From assembly GCA_035496255.1 (NCBI GenBank), contig DATJEU010000070.1, positions 47,478 to 111,477 on the forward strand: a DNA stretch of 64,000 bases, in the 5' to 3' direction. Both the position numbers and the translations under genes were made by a program. Below are positions 17,817 to 26,326 of the stretch, in pieces (within the stretch, counting starts at the first letter, position 1; every line of letters starts with the position of its first letter). The notes beneath the pieces were generated by a model that worked only from the letters and a program-made list of their open reading frames with translations, ran no database searches and was not told the DNA's origin. The stretch comes from Gp6-AA40 sp035496255 (GTDB lineage: Bacteria; Acidobacteriota; Vicinamibacteria; Vicinamibacterales; UBA2999).

Positions 17817-18853
17817 TCCTGATCGGAATCCCCGTACGTGATGTGCCAGCCGTCGGTCTCATCATAGAACCCGCGCGGCACCTGCACCGCGTTCACCTTG
17901 ACGGCCACTTCGAGCGACGACTTCACGTTGAAATAGCCGTTGCGCTTGAGCACGCGGCGGAAGGCGCCGTGCATGACGTAGGCGCGAACCTTATCGGAGT
18001 CTTCAGCGCGCGCCGCGCGATCGACCCATCGCAGCAACGTTTTCAGACCCGACACGTCGTCGGGATCGACGAGGAAGTCGACGAGCATGGTGACGCGCCC
18101 GAGCGGCTCGTAGCGGTGGCGATAGACGGCGTAGCCGTGCGTGTCGTCCTGCCGCTTCAGCGCCACGACGGAGTAGCGGACGTGCGGCGGCTCGATGTAG
18201 CGCCAGTTGAGGTACGGCGCGTCGCGGCGAACCGCGAGGTCGAACTTCGGCGCCAGTCGTTCCCACAGCGCGGTGAACGACGCGTCGAAGCGGCGAATCG
18301 GTTCGCATTCCGCGCGCAGCGGGCGCGATCGCGCGGCGATCTGCACGAACGGGTAGGTCACGGCGGACATCAGTCGGTTGATCGGGGTCGGCAGGTGGGG
18401 CAGCCGCACGGCCCGGCGCGTCAACGGCTTCACGACGCACGGGAGCACGCGCGATTCGGGCACGTGCAGCCGGTCGAGTACCGCGCGCGATTCGGCGGAG
18501 GCGCCGAGTGCGAGTACCGCACCACTGTCGCGATCCCACGCGCGCACCAGCGCTTCGCCAAGTCCCTGTCGATCCCGTTCCGGCGCGACGAGCGCGTCGG
18601 TGCCCCACGCGCCCTCGACTTCGAGGCCTTTGAGCGAGACGCGGACCGGCAACGTCGGATAGTGTCCGACGATGGTCGGCCCTTCGCGCGCGACCCAGAT
18701 GCCGGGTTGTCCCGTCGGGTTGTACGGATTACGGCGATGCTGCCAGTCCCAGCGAAGACGCTGCGCCTCGGCGGCGTCGGCGCCGTGCGTGCGCCGGTAC
18801 AGCGTGTCTACGCCGCGGCGGTCTTCGGGCCTGAAGCGATCGATCTCAGACAT
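17810..18853 (-). CDS. GNAT-fold acetyltransferase-like protein
   Basis: A 347-residue protein. The first half has a GNAT-like core: WDWQHRRNPYN, GIWVAREGPTIVGHYPTLPVRV, WGTDALVAPERDRQGLGEALV (the acetyl-CoA-binding Q/RxxGxG/A-like loop). The second half, with APYLNWRYIEPPHVRYSVVAL, repeats a second GNAT-like domain seen in long two-domain proteins near polysaccharide genes. The substrate is unknown. Its place after the glycosyltransferase and sugar-nucleotide genes suggests acylation of a glycan or precursor (inference). Start is the ATG at 18853. Confidence 0.7.
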   Translation of the reverse strand: MSEIDRFRPEDRRGVDTLYRRTHGADAAEAQRLRWDWQHRRNPYNPTGQPGIWVAREGPTIVGHYPTLPVRVSLKGLEVEGAWGTDALVAPERDRQGLGEALVRAWDRDSGAVLALGASAESRAVLDRLHVPESRVLPCVVKPLTRRAVRLPHLPTPINRLMSAVTYPFVQIAARSRPLRAECEPIRRFDASFTALWERLAPKFDLAVRRDAPYLNWRYIEPPHVRYSVVALKRQDDTHGYAVYRHRYEPLGRVTMLVDFLVDPDDVSGLKTLLRWVDRAARAEDSDKVRAYVMHGAFRRVLKRNGYFNVKSSLEVAVKVNAVQVPRGFYDETDGWHITYGDSDQDH

Positions 18854-18864
18854 TGACGCATGAC

Positions 18865-18936
18865 AATTGACGAGTGTCGGATTGAATGTTCGATTGTCCA
18901 CTCCAATCCGTCAATTCGTAAATCGTCCGTCGTCAA
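18865..18936. repeat. Inverted repeat array C (TTGACGAAT dialect)
   Basis: The left part (ATTGACGAG, GTCGGATTG, TTCGATTG; about 18866-18897) is mirrored by the right part (CAATCCGTCAATTCG, AATCGTCCGTCGTCAAT; about 18904-18936). It occupies the 85-bp gap between the STN-domain gene and the acetyltransferase gene and uses almost the same units as array B, 1.1 kb away. Confidence 0.65.
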
Positions 18937-18938
18937 TC

Positions 18939-19616
18939 TCAGGGTTCGTTATCCGGTTGCGACCGCGGACGCTGTGGCGCCGGCGGTACGGGCGAGATCG
19001 TACCCGGCACCGCCGATCCCGTCGGGTTGCCGAATGGGTTTGCCGGCGTCGCGGGCGCCGGCTGTGCCGCGGGGTCGTCATCCGGCGGCGGCGGCTGGTT
19101 CGGGCGCGTCCGCGTCCCGGGCGGTGGCGGCCGGCGGTCGTCGTCAGGCGGCACATCGCTCGCCGGGTCGTCGTCGGGGTCCGGCTGCGGCGGCTGGAAC
19201 ACCGGCGGCGGCGAATACGGAGCCGCGACTGGCCGGGCCGATGTCGCCAGCGCCGCGGTCCCCGCCGTCGGCACCAGCATGATCGTGTTGAAGGTGGACT
19301 GCGCGGCGGCCACGGTCGGCCGCTGACCGGCGACGTACCCCGCCACGCCGCGCAGGATGGTGTCGAGCGCCTGCGTCTCGGAGACGTCGGTCAACTGCAG
19401 CGTCACTGGGGCGCCGTTGATCTTCTCGAGATTCACCAGTTGCGTGCCGCCCTGGCGCGCCCACTCCGTCAGGACCGTCCGCAGCGGCGCGTTCTGCGCC
19501 GTCAGGTTGACCTTGCCGTCGTGGAATTCGAGTTTCACGGTCTGCGCCCAGACAGGCGCGGCACAGCAGAAGAGCAACGCGACAAACGTGACGAGTCGGC
19601 GTGTATGCATGGCCAT
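18939..19616 (-). CDS. Exported STN (secretin/TonB short N-terminal) domain protein with Pro-rich tail
   Basis: A 225-residue protein. A signal peptide (about residues 1-24: TRRLVTFVALLFCCAAPVWAQ) leads to a short domain with NLTAQNAPLRTVLTEWARQGGTQLVNLEKINGAPVTLQLTDV and QALDTILRGVAGY, the pattern of STN domains that normally sit at the N-terminus of secretins or TonB receptors. Instead of a channel, the remainder (about 130-225) is a Pro/Asp/Arg-rich low-complexity tail. I see no secretin domain nearby. It may be a periplasmic adaptor. Start at 19616 (MAM); an ATG at 19610 is equally possible. Confidence 0.7.
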   Translation of the reverse strand: MAMHTRRLVTFVALLFCCAAPVWAQTVKLEFHDGKVNLTAQNAPLRTVLTEWARQGGTQLVNLEKINGAPVTLQLTDVSETQALDTILRGVAGYVAGQRPTVAAAQSTFNTIMLVPTAGTAALATSARPVAAPYSPPPVFQPPQPDPDDDPASDVPPDDDRRPPPPGTRTRPNQPPPPDDDPAAQPAPATPANPFGNPTGSAVPGTISPVPPAPQRPRSQPDNEP

Positions 19617-19619
19617 GTC

Positions 19620-19640
19620 GTGATTCGTGATTGGTGATTC
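19620..19640. repeat. Three perfect heptamers (GTGATTN)
   Basis: GTGATTC, GTGATTG and GTGATTC follow each other in phase in the 50-bp gap between the STN-domain gene and the epimerase gene. No mirrored arm is clear at this locus, although the following CCCGAGTCC/TTTCCCGAACC looks like decayed units. Confidence 0.8.
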
Positions 19641-19666
19641 CCGAGTCCTGCTTTCCCGAACCGCGT

Positions 19667-20629
19667 TCAACTGGCCCGGATGTGCTCGATGACGGTGGTG
19701 ATGATCTGTTCGAGACTCATTTTAGGCTCATAGCCAATGAGCGCGCGGATTTTTGAAATGTCGGGGACGCGCCGCGGCATGTCCTCGAACCCCGCTTCGT
19801 ACGCCTCGTCATACGGGACCATCTGAATCGGTGATGAGCTGCCGCTCATGACCTTCACCTTCTCCGCCAGTTCGCTGATCGAGATCTCGCCGACGTTGCC
19901 GATATTGAAGACCTCGCCAACCGCACCGGGCTCCTGCGCGAGCCTGATCAGGGCATCGACCACGTCGCCAACGTACGTGAAGCTCCGCGACTGGGTACCG
20001 TCGCCGAACACGGTGATCGGATGACCTGCGAGCGCCTGGCGCACGAATGTCGGCAGCACCATCCCGTACTGGCCGGTCTGGCGCGGACCCACCGTATTGA
20101 ATAGACGCACGATGACCACCGGCAGCTTGCGCTCTTTCCAGTACGCCAGCGCCAGGAACTCGTCGATCATCTTGCTGCACGCATACGCCCAGCGATGCTT
20201 GGCCGTCGGTCCGAGCACCAGGTCCTGCGTCTCGCGGAAAGGCACGTCGGTGCTCTTCCCGTAGACCTCGGACGTGGACAGGATGAAGACCAGCTTCTTC
20301 TTCTTGTTTGCGTGCTTCAGCACGACCTCCGTGCCGTGCACGTTGGTCTCGATCGTGTGGACCGGCTGCTCGACAATCAGCTTCACGCCGACCGCAGCAG
20401 CGAGATGGAAGACGACGTCGCTGTGGTCGATCATCTCGGCGAGCACCGGCTCGTTGGTGACCGTGTCGATGGTGTAGGTGAAGCCGGGATGGCCCTTCAG
20501 GTGGGCGATGTTGTCGATCGACCCGGTGGAGAGGTTGTCGAGCACGCGCACTTCGTGGCCCTGCTGCAGCAGGCGTTCGGCCAGGTGCGAACCGACGAAG
20601 CCCGCCCCCCCCGTAATGAACGCTTTCAC
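19667..20629 (-). CDS. NAD-dependent sugar-nucleotide epimerase/dehydratase
   Basis: A 320-residue extended SDR enzyme. The NAD motif is FITGGAGFVGSHLAERL, the catalytic Ser is in FILSTSEVYGKS, and the Tyr/Lys pair is YACSK. The RLFNTVGPRQTGQYGMVLP and GDGTQSRSFTYVGDVVDA motifs match UDP-glucuronate decarboxylase and UDP-glucose/GlcNAc 4-epimerase relatives. The exact substrate cannot be decided. It is the third sugar-nucleotide gene of the polysaccharide block. Confidence 0.88.
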   Translation of the reverse strand: MKAFITGGAGFVGSHLAERLLQQGHEVRVLDNLSTGSIDNIAHLKGHPGFTYTIDTVTNEPVLAEMIDHSDVVFHLAAAVGVKLIVEQPVHTIETNVHGTEVVLKHANKKKKLVFILSTSEVYGKSTDVPFRETQDLVLGPTAKHRWAYACSKMIDEFLALAYWKERKLPVVIVRLFNTVGPRQTGQYGMVLPTFVRQALAGHPITVFGDGTQSRSFTYVGDVVDALIRLAQEPGAVGEVFNIGNVGEISISELAEKVKVMSGSSSPIQMVPYDEAYEAGFEDMPRRVPDISKIRALIGYEPKMSLEQIITTVIEHIRAS

Positions 20630-20644
20630 GCGAAGAACATCCTT

Positions 20645-21748
20645 TCAGGACGCCTGCGCGTCCGTCCATGCGTTGACGCAGTCGGCGACGCGTTCGACAT
20701 CCGCTGGCGACAGGCGGGAATGCAGCGGCAGCGACAGCAGCTCGCGCGCCGCCCGCGCCGCGACCGGACACTCCGGCGAGGCCCAGGCGGCGAACGCCGG
20801 CTGCGCGTTGAGCGGTACCGGGTAGTGAATCAGCGTCTCGATGCCGTGCGCCTTCAGGTGCGCCTGCAGGGCGTCCCGATTCGCCGTGCGCACCGGAAAC
20901 AGATGGTACACGTGGCCCGGGTCGCGCTGCGCGATCGTCGTGACGCTGTGCGTCAGGCGCGCACGATACACGGCGGCGAGCTCGCGCCGCCGTGCCGTCC
21001 ACAACGGCAGCAGCGGGAGGCGCGCCCGCAGCACGGCCGCCTGGACTTCATCCAGCCGGCTGTTCACGCCGACGACCTGGTGGTGATAGCGATCGGTCTG
21101 TCCGCCGTTTCGCAGTTGCCGGATGCGGCGCGCCAGCGCCGCGTCATTCATGATCGCGGCACCGCCGTCTCCGATCGCGCCAAGGTTCTTCGTCGGATAG
21201 AAACTGAAGGCGCCGCCCTGCGTCGTCGTGCCGACCGGAATGCCGTCGGCGGTGGCGAGGTGTGCCTGGCAGCAGTCCTCGACGATCGCGAGCGCGTGGC
21301 GCGACGCCAGCTCCTTCAGGTCGGCGAGCGGTGCCGCCTGGCCGTAGAGGTGCACCGGGACGATCGCTTTCGTTCGAGACGTGATCGCGGCACGGCACGC
21401 CGCCGGATCCAGCGTCAGCGTCCGGTCGTCCACATCGGCGATCACGGGCACGGCGCCGGCCGCGACCACGGCGAGGGCGGTATAGGCGGCGGTGATGGCC
21501 GGGACGATGACCTCGTCGCCGGTGCCGATGCCGAGTCCGCGCAACAGCAGTGCGATCGCGTCGGTGCCGTTGCCGACGCCGGCGGCATGCGCCGTGCCGC
21601 ACGCGTGCGCGAATTCGCTCTCGAACGCATCCACTTCGGGCCCGAGAATGAACCAGCCGCGCGTGACCACGCGCTGCATGGCGTCGCGCACCGCCGTTGC
21701 GTCTTCACCGGGATGCAGGTCGACGAATGGGATTGTGTTCGCGATCAC
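20645..21748 (-). CDS. DegT/DnrJ/EryC1/StrS family sugar aminotransferase
   Basis: A 367-residue PLP enzyme that transfers an amino group to a keto-sugar nucleotide. The PLP-binding Lys is in FSFYPTKNLGAIGDGGA. Other family marks are GNGTDAIALLLRGLGIGTGDEVIVPAITAAYTALAV, VHLYGQAAPL and the NSRLDEVQAAVL stretch. It overlaps the preceding epimerase gene by ATGA at 21745-21748. With the two epimerases it would make an amino-sugar nucleotide for a glycan. Confidence 0.92.
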   Translation of the reverse strand: MIANTIPFVDLHPGEDATAVRDAMQRVVTRGWFILGPEVDAFESEFAHACGTAHAAGVGNGTDAIALLLRGLGIGTGDEVIVPAITAAYTALAVVAAGAVPVIADVDDRTLTLDPAACRAAITSRTKAIVPVHLYGQAAPLADLKELASRHALAIVEDCCQAHLATADGIPVGTTTQGGAFSFYPTKNLGAIGDGGAAIMNDAALARRIRQLRNGGQTDRYHHQVVGVNSRLDEVQAAVLRARLPLLPLWTARRRELAAVYRARLTHSVTTIAQRDPGHVYHLFPVRTANRDALQAHLKAHGIETLIHYPVPLNAQPAFAAWASPECPVAARAARELLSLPLHSRLSPADVERVADCVNAWTDAQAS

Positions 21749-22773
21749 GCGCCGTGCGGGGTCAGGTCCGTGGCACTCGCCGGCACGTACTGGTCGAAGT
21801 GCTTGCGGTAATAGGCGATGGTCTCGCGCAGGCCATCGGCGAGGGTGACCGACGGGCGCCAGCCGAGGGTCCTCGCGATCAACGACGAATCGGCGTAGAA
21901 GTCGCCGATGTCGATCGCCTTTTTCTCAGCCGGCCACTCGATGAGGCGGTAACTGCCGCTTCCCGCCGTCGCGATCAGCAGGTGTACGAGATCCCGGTGG
22001 GCAATCGGTTCGAAGCCGCCGACGTTGAAGACCTGTCCGTTGGCCGCCTCGCTGGCGCCGGTCCGCAGAAACGCGTCGACGACATCGTCGACGTAGATGA
22101 AATCGCGGATCTGCCGTCCGTCTCCGTAGATCTGAATCTCGCGCCCTTCAATCGCCAGCCGGATGAACCAGCCGATGAACCCCTGGCGATTGTGCTTCAG
22201 GAGCTGCCGTGGTCCGTACACGTTCGTCAGCCGCAGCGAGCAGGCGCGAATCCCGAACACGTTGTTGTAGACCAGGTGGTAGTACTCGCCGGCAGCCTTG
22301 TTGATGCCGTTGACGTCGGTCGGGCGTACGAGATGGGATTCGGTGACCGGCAGCGAGTCGGCCCGTCCGTACACCTGCCGCGTGCCGGCGAACACGATCT
22401 TCACCCCGGGATTGTGGCGGCGGCAGGCCTCGAGAATCGTCAACTGCGCGCGGCAGTTGATCTCGAGATCCGTGTGCGGGTCCTGCATGCTGTCGATGTG
22501 ACTGACTTGCCCGGCGAGGTTGAAGATGACGTCGCGCTCCTGCACGAGGTAATCCATCGTCGTCTGCTGCCGGATGTCGGCGATGTTGACGCGGACGCGA
22601 TCCTCGAACCCGTGAATGTTGAACAGATTGCCGCCGTACGCCTCGATCAGCGAATCGACGATGAGCACGCGGGCGCCGAGTGCGGCCAGCGCGCGGGCGA
22701 GATTGCTGCCGATGAAACCGAGACCACCCGTGATCAGGACGGAGCGGTCGCGATAGAAGTCACGATGATTCAC
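21745..22773 (-). CDS. NAD-dependent epimerase/dehydratase
   Basis: A 342-residue extended SDR enzyme. The NAD motif is VLITGGLGFIGSNLARAL, followed by FNLAGQVSHIDSM, a degraded catalytic Ser region IVFAGTRQVYGR and the downstream NGINKAAGEYYHLVYNN, where the usual YxxxK is replaced by N-x-x-x-K (NGINK). RDFIYVDDVVDAFL is typical of the superfamily. The catalytic Tyr may therefore be missing, as in some GDP-sugar and dTDP-sugar SDRs. The start is the GTG at 22773, overlapping the upstream stop as GTGA. Confidence 0.85.
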   Translation of the reverse strand: MNHRDFYRDRSVLITGGLGFIGSNLARALAALGARVLIVDSLIEAYGGNLFNIHGFEDRVRVNIADIRQQTTMDYLVQERDVIFNLAGQVSHIDSMQDPHTDLEINCRAQLTILEACRRHNPGVKIVFAGTRQVYGRADSLPVTESHLVRPTDVNGINKAAGEYYHLVYNNVFGIRACSLRLTNVYGPRQLLKHNRQGFIGWFIRLAIEGREIQIYGDGRQIRDFIYVDDVVDAFLRTGASEAANGQVFNVGGFEPIAHRDLVHLLIATAGSGSYRLIEWPAEKKAIDIGDFYADSSLIARTLGWRPSVTLADGLRETIAYYRKHFDQYVPASATDLTPHGA

Positions 22774-23561
22774 GGCTTCAGCGGCCGTGACGACCCGGCG
22801 TGCCCCGCGGCGGGATCCTTCAACAGTACCTGCGACTGCTGACCGCCCAGCACGACGAGCTCCAGCCACAGCTTCATCACGTCGACGCCGGTCCAGAACA
22901 CGCGCGTGAAGTTGAAGAACTGCGACTTGCCATGGGCGCGGTGATAGTGATGGACGGGCACTTCGCGGACGTGGAAGCCGGCGTCCTGGATCTTGCGCAT
23001 CATCTCGAGGCAGATCACGCCGGTGTCCTTCTCCAGCCTGACCCGATCGAAGATCTCGCGGCGCATCAGGCGGAAGTCGCAGTCGACGTCGCGCACCCGC
23101 AGGCGGAAGAGCAGCCTGACCACGTGGTGATAGAACCTGCCGATGACGATCCGGTGCAGCGGGTCCGAGCGGCTGATCTTCCAGCTGGTGACCATGTCCG
23201 CGTCCTCGGTCAACTGGTTCCAGAGCGCTTCGAATTCGCTGGGATCGTATTGACCGTCGCCGTCCGTGTAAGCGATCAGATCTTTCGACGCCGACGCGAA
23301 GCCGGTGCGCAACGCCGCACCATATCCGCGATTGATCGGATGGTGGACCACGCGCACGTTCGGATAGGTGCGCGCGAGCTCGTCCGCGATTTCCGCCGTC
23401 GCGTCCTTGCTGCCGTCGTTGACGACGATGACTTCGAAATCCGGCGTCAGACGGCCGGCCACCTGCACGGCTTGAATGACCAGACTCGCAATCGTTCCGG
23501 CGTCGTTGTACGCGGGAAAGAACACGCTGAGACTCGGCGTCGGGCGCTGGGCAACCGGCAT
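22770..23561 (-). CDS. Glycosyltransferase family 2 (polyprenyl-phosphate sugar type)
   Basis: A 263-residue soluble or membrane-associated GT2. The nucleotide-binding motif is SVFFPAYNDAGTI, then EVIVVNDGSKDAT, the metal-binding AYTDGDGQYDP (DxD-like) and the acceptor region VDCDFRLMRREIF. It resembles undecaprenyl/dolichol-phosphate hexose synthases. It is followed after a 4-bp overlap by the epimerase gene. Confidence 0.88.
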   Translation of the reverse strand: MPVAQRPTPSLSVFFPAYNDAGTIASLVIQAVQVAGRLTPDFEVIVVNDGSKDATAEIADELARTYPNVRVVHHPINRGYGAALRTGFASASKDLIAYTDGDGQYDPSEFEALWNQLTEDADMVTSWKISRSDPLHRIVIGRFYHHVVRLLFRLRVRDVDCDFRLMRREIFDRVRLEKDTGVICLEMMRKIQDAGFHVREVPVHHYHRAHGKSQFFNFTRVFWTGVDVMKLWLELVVLGGQQSQVLLKDPAAGHAGSSRPLKP

Positions 23562-23583
23562 GGCTGGAGAACTATAAACTCTA

Positions 23584-24294
23584 CTACGTCCGATTGTGTC
23601 TATGTCTTAGGGATAGCTGCCACGGCAACAGGGCGGATTCGGCGATCACGCGGCCCGACAGTTTCGAGGCGCCCTGGCGTCGCTCGACGAACGTAATCGG
23701 CACTTCCTGGATGCGGGCGCCGAGCGCGCGCGCGTGCCAGGTGGTTTCCACCTGAAACGCGTAGCCATCCGACGCAATCCGATCGAGCGGCAGGCGGGCG
23801 AGGAGATCCCGGCGCCAGCAGCGGAATCCGCTGGTGGCGTCGTACACCGGCAGGCGGGTGATCGCCCGGACGTAGCGGTTCGCGAAGGCACTCAGGACGC
23901 GTCGATGCCAGGGCCAGTTGCGCAGTTGCCCACCCGCCACGTAGCGTGAGCCGATCACGAGGTCCGCGTCCGCCGCGGCGGCGGCGAGCCGCGGCACGTC
24001 CCCGGGGTCGTGAGAAAAGTCGGCGTCCATCTGGCAGATCGAGGCGGCGCCGCTTGCGAGAGCCGTGCGCATCCCGTCGATGTACGAGCGACCGAGTCCG
24101 CGCGGGCCCCGGCGATGCATCACCTGCAGCCGTCCCCCGGACTGCGACGAGAGGCGATCGGCTTCCTTCCCCGTCCCGTCCGGCGACCCATCGTCCACGA
24201 CCAGCACCTGTACGCCGTGGTGACGCAGCAGCGCCTCGATCAGCGCCGGCAGGTTGTCCCGTTCGTTGTAGGTCGGGACGATGACGAGCGTCAC
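23584..24294 (-). CDS. Polyprenol-monophosphomannose synthase-like GT2
   Basis: A 236-residue GT2 close to dolichol/polyprenol-phosphate mannosyltransferase: VTLVIVPTYNERDNLPALIEAL, VLVVDDGSPDGTG, ICQMDADFSHDPGDVP (DAD metal site), DLVIGSRYVAGG and YDATSGFRCWRR, with the C-terminal ITFVERRQGASKLS. No membrane segments are visible, as expected for the soluble-domain type. The start is a GTG at 24294 overlapping the stop of the upstream GT2 as GTGA; it begins directly with the first beta strand. Confidence 0.92.
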   Translation of the reverse strand: MTLVIVPTYNERDNLPALIEALLRHHGVQVLVVDDGSPDGTGKEADRLSSQSGGRLQVMHRRGPRGLGRSYIDGMRTALASGAASICQMDADFSHDPGDVPRLAAAAADADLVIGSRYVAGGQLRNWPWHRRVLSAFANRYVRAITRLPVYDATSGFRCWRRDLLARLPLDRIASDGYAFQVETTWHARALGARIQEVPITFVERRQGASKLSGRVIAESALLPWQLSLRHRHNRT

Positions 24295-25154
24295 GCGCGC
24301 GGACCTTCGAAGCGCAGCGCGGCGATCTGTTCGGAAATCAACCCGAAGAGGAACACGATCACGGCAAACAGGACCAGGACCACCGACCCGTTGGGGATCC
24401 GGCCGTGGGCGACGACGTTCCAGATGCCGTAGAAGGCGCCGACCGTGAAGCTGGCCCCGCTGATCGGCAGAAAAATACGCAACGGGCTGAACAGCGTGAT
24501 GATCTTGAACAGGATCAGCGTGAATCGCGCGCCGTCGCGTGCGAAGCGAATCTTCGACTGGCCCAGCCGGGAGCGCGCGGCGATTGCGACGAACGTGACG
24601 TTGTATCCCGCCTTGATGAACGCCAGCGTCGTCGTGGTCGGGGTCGAGAATCCGTTCGGCAGCAGGTGAATGAACTCGCGCAGGCACGCCGTACGTGCCC
24701 CACGAAAACCGGATGTCAGATCGGGGATGGTCCGGCCGGTGAGATACGACGCGAGCCCGTTCAACATGGCGTTGCCGCGTCGCCGTGCCGCGGTGGCTTG
24801 CGTCTGTGCCGTGCGCGCACCCACGACCAGATCGTACACGCCGAGCTGCGCCGCCAGCCGCAGCGCATCGGCCGGCGGATGCTGTCCGTCGGCGTCGATG
24901 ATCAGGATGAATTCGCCGGCCGCCGCGCGAATGCCGGTCTTGACCGCGGCGCCATTCCCCTTGTTGTAGGGATGACGGATCACGCGCGCGCCCGCCGTTT
25001 CTGCGCGCATCGCCGTCGCGTCGCTCGATCCGTCGTCAACGACCAGGACTTCACGCCACGGCGCCGCGGCGCGCAACTCGGTGACGAGGTCTCCGATCGA
25101 GTGCTCCTCGTTCATCGCGGGGACGACGATTGAGACGGTCGCGGCGTCAGCCAA
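24291..25154 (-). CDS. Glycosyltransferase family 2 with C-terminal membrane helices
   Basis: A 287-residue GT2: TVSIVVPAMNEEHSIGDLV, VLVVDDGSSDATA, HPYNKGNGAAVKTGIR, ILIIDADGQHPP. Two hydrophobic segments follow near residues 215-240 and 250-275, so it is anchored in the inner membrane, as in GtrB/DpmG-like enzymes that load a sugar onto polyprenyl phosphate. It overlaps the GT4 gene by 8 bp and the mannose synthase gene by 4 bp. Confidence 0.9.
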   Translation of the reverse strand: MADAATVSIVVPAMNEEHSIGDLVTELRAAAPWREVLVVDDGSSDATAMRAETAGARVIRHPYNKGNGAAVKTGIRAAAGEFILIIDADGQHPPADALRLAAQLGVYDLVVGARTAQTQATAARRRGNAMLNGLASYLTGRTIPDLTSGFRGARTACLREFIHLLPNGFSTPTTTTLAFIKAGYNVTFVAIAARSRLGQSKIRFARDGARFTLILFKIITLFSPLRIFLPISGASFTVGAFYGIWNVVAHGRIPNGSVVLVLFAVIVFLFGLISEQIAALRFEGPRA

Positions 25155-26193
25155 GCAGCTTCTCCACGACGCCGTCCCAGGTGACGGCAGTCGCGCGCGT
25201 GTGACCGGCGATGCCCAGCGTGCGCGCCAGCGCTTCGTCGCGAGCGAGCGAGGCCGCGGCGCCCCCGATCGTGGCCGCGTCCGGCGCGCACACGAAACCG
25301 TTGATGCGATCGCTGACGAACTCGAGCGGCCCGCCCGAATCGGTGGCCGTAATCACCGGCTTGCTGCTGAGAAACGCTTCCAGCGTGACGTAGCCGAAGT
25401 CCTCATCGAACGGCGTGTAGATCACCGCTCGTGCCTCCGCATAGAGCGACACGAGTTGGTCATCGGTGATCGCGCCGGCGAAACGGACCCGCGACGTGAG
25501 GCCAGCGTCGGCGGCGAGCCGCTCGAGTGCGGATCGCTGCGAGCCGTCCCCGACGACGACCAGTCGCATCGGTTCGGGCACGAACGTCATCGCGTGAATC
25601 GCCAGGTCGATGCGTTTGACGGCTTCGAGACGGCCCACGACCAGCAGAGAGTCGCCGTACCGCCCGGCGCGCAGCCGTCCGGCCAGCGCTGGCGGATGAT
25701 ACAGCGCTTCGGCAGCGATGCCGTTGAAGGTGCGCATCCGGTTGGCAGTGTTCTGCGAATTCGCCAACACGCGCCGGCATTCGCCGAGCATCTGTGTGTC
25801 GAGATCGATCAGGCGCTTGCGCAGTCCGACGTCGGCTTCGGTGTGATCGAAGTCGCTGTAAGGCGTGCCCGCCAGCTCGTAGGCCGCCCGGTGCTGATGG
25901 ATCACCCAGGCGATCTTGCGCGGATGGCGCACGACGTAGGAGGGAAACCGCATCGCGATGACCAGGTCGATCGGTCGGTCGTGGCTCGCCGTGAGATCGA
26001 GGAGCCGCCACGCGGCCGCCTGTGCCAGCAGCTCGCGCTTGTTCTGGCCGCGGAACGGCAGCGACACCTTCTCGACGTCGTAGCCCCGCGTCCGCAGTTG
26101 CGCGACGAGCGCGTCCACGTGCAGTTCGGCGCCGCCGTGGACGAACGGCACCTGCGCGTCCGCGACGACGATGCGGCGAATCTCAGTGTTCAC
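25147..26193 (-). CDS. Glycosyltransferase family 4 (GT-B)
   Basis: A 348-residue GT-B enzyme, first gene of the polysaccharide block. The N-terminal half starts IVVADAQVPFVHGGAELHVDALV. The C-terminal donor-binding half has LLVVGRLEAVKRIDLAI, LVVVGDGSQRSALERLA and the ExxxxxE-like donor motif PFDEDFGYVTLEAFLSSKPVI. Donor and acceptor are unknown. Confidence 0.92.
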   Translation of the reverse strand: MNTEIRRIVVADAQVPFVHGGAELHVDALVAQLRTRGYDVEKVSLPFRGQNKRELLAQAAAWRLLDLTASHDRPIDLVIAMRFPSYVVRHPRKIAWVIHQHRAAYELAGTPYSDFDHTEADVGLRKRLIDLDTQMLGECRRVLANSQNTANRMRTFNGIAAEALYHPPALAGRLRAGRYGDSLLVVGRLEAVKRIDLAIHAMTFVPEPMRLVVVGDGSQRSALERLAADAGLTSRVRFAGAITDDQLVSLYAEARAVIYTPFDEDFGYVTLEAFLSSKPVITATDSGGPLEFVSDRINGFVCAPDAATIGGAAASLARDEALARTLGIAGHTRATAVTWDGVVEKLLG

Positions 26194-26196
26194 GCT

Positions 26197-26316
26197 TCTT
26201 CGTTCTGAGTGCTGTGTTCGTGTTCAGGTTCGGATCGTACACAGCCGCTGCCGGAACAAATACCCGAACAACGAACGCGAACACGAACCAGGAACCGAGA
26301 ACACGGAAGCGTGAAC
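26197..26316. repeat. Inverted heptamer array D (NCGAACN dialect)
   Basis: The right arm at about 26263-26316 is a run of units such as CCCGAAC, AACGAAC, GCGAACA, CGAACCA, GGAACCG, AGAACAC and GGAAGCG. The left arm at about 26200-26233 is the inverse: GTTCTGA, GTGCTGT, GTTCGT, GTTCAG, GTTCGG. It fills the 133-bp gap between ychF and the GT4 gene. Confidence 0.8.
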
Positions 26317-26326
26317 TGTACAGCGT

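Noticed and set aside
22770..25154. Tandem duplication of the three GT2 genes
   Set aside because: They share only family motifs; their C-terminal parts, membrane segments and flanking DNA differ, so they are separate family members rather than recent copies.
17252..26193. Horizontally acquired capsule island
   Set aside because: The glycosyltransferase block has base composition and overlapping gene style like its neighbours and no mobility genes, tRNA target or flanking direct repeats that I can see.
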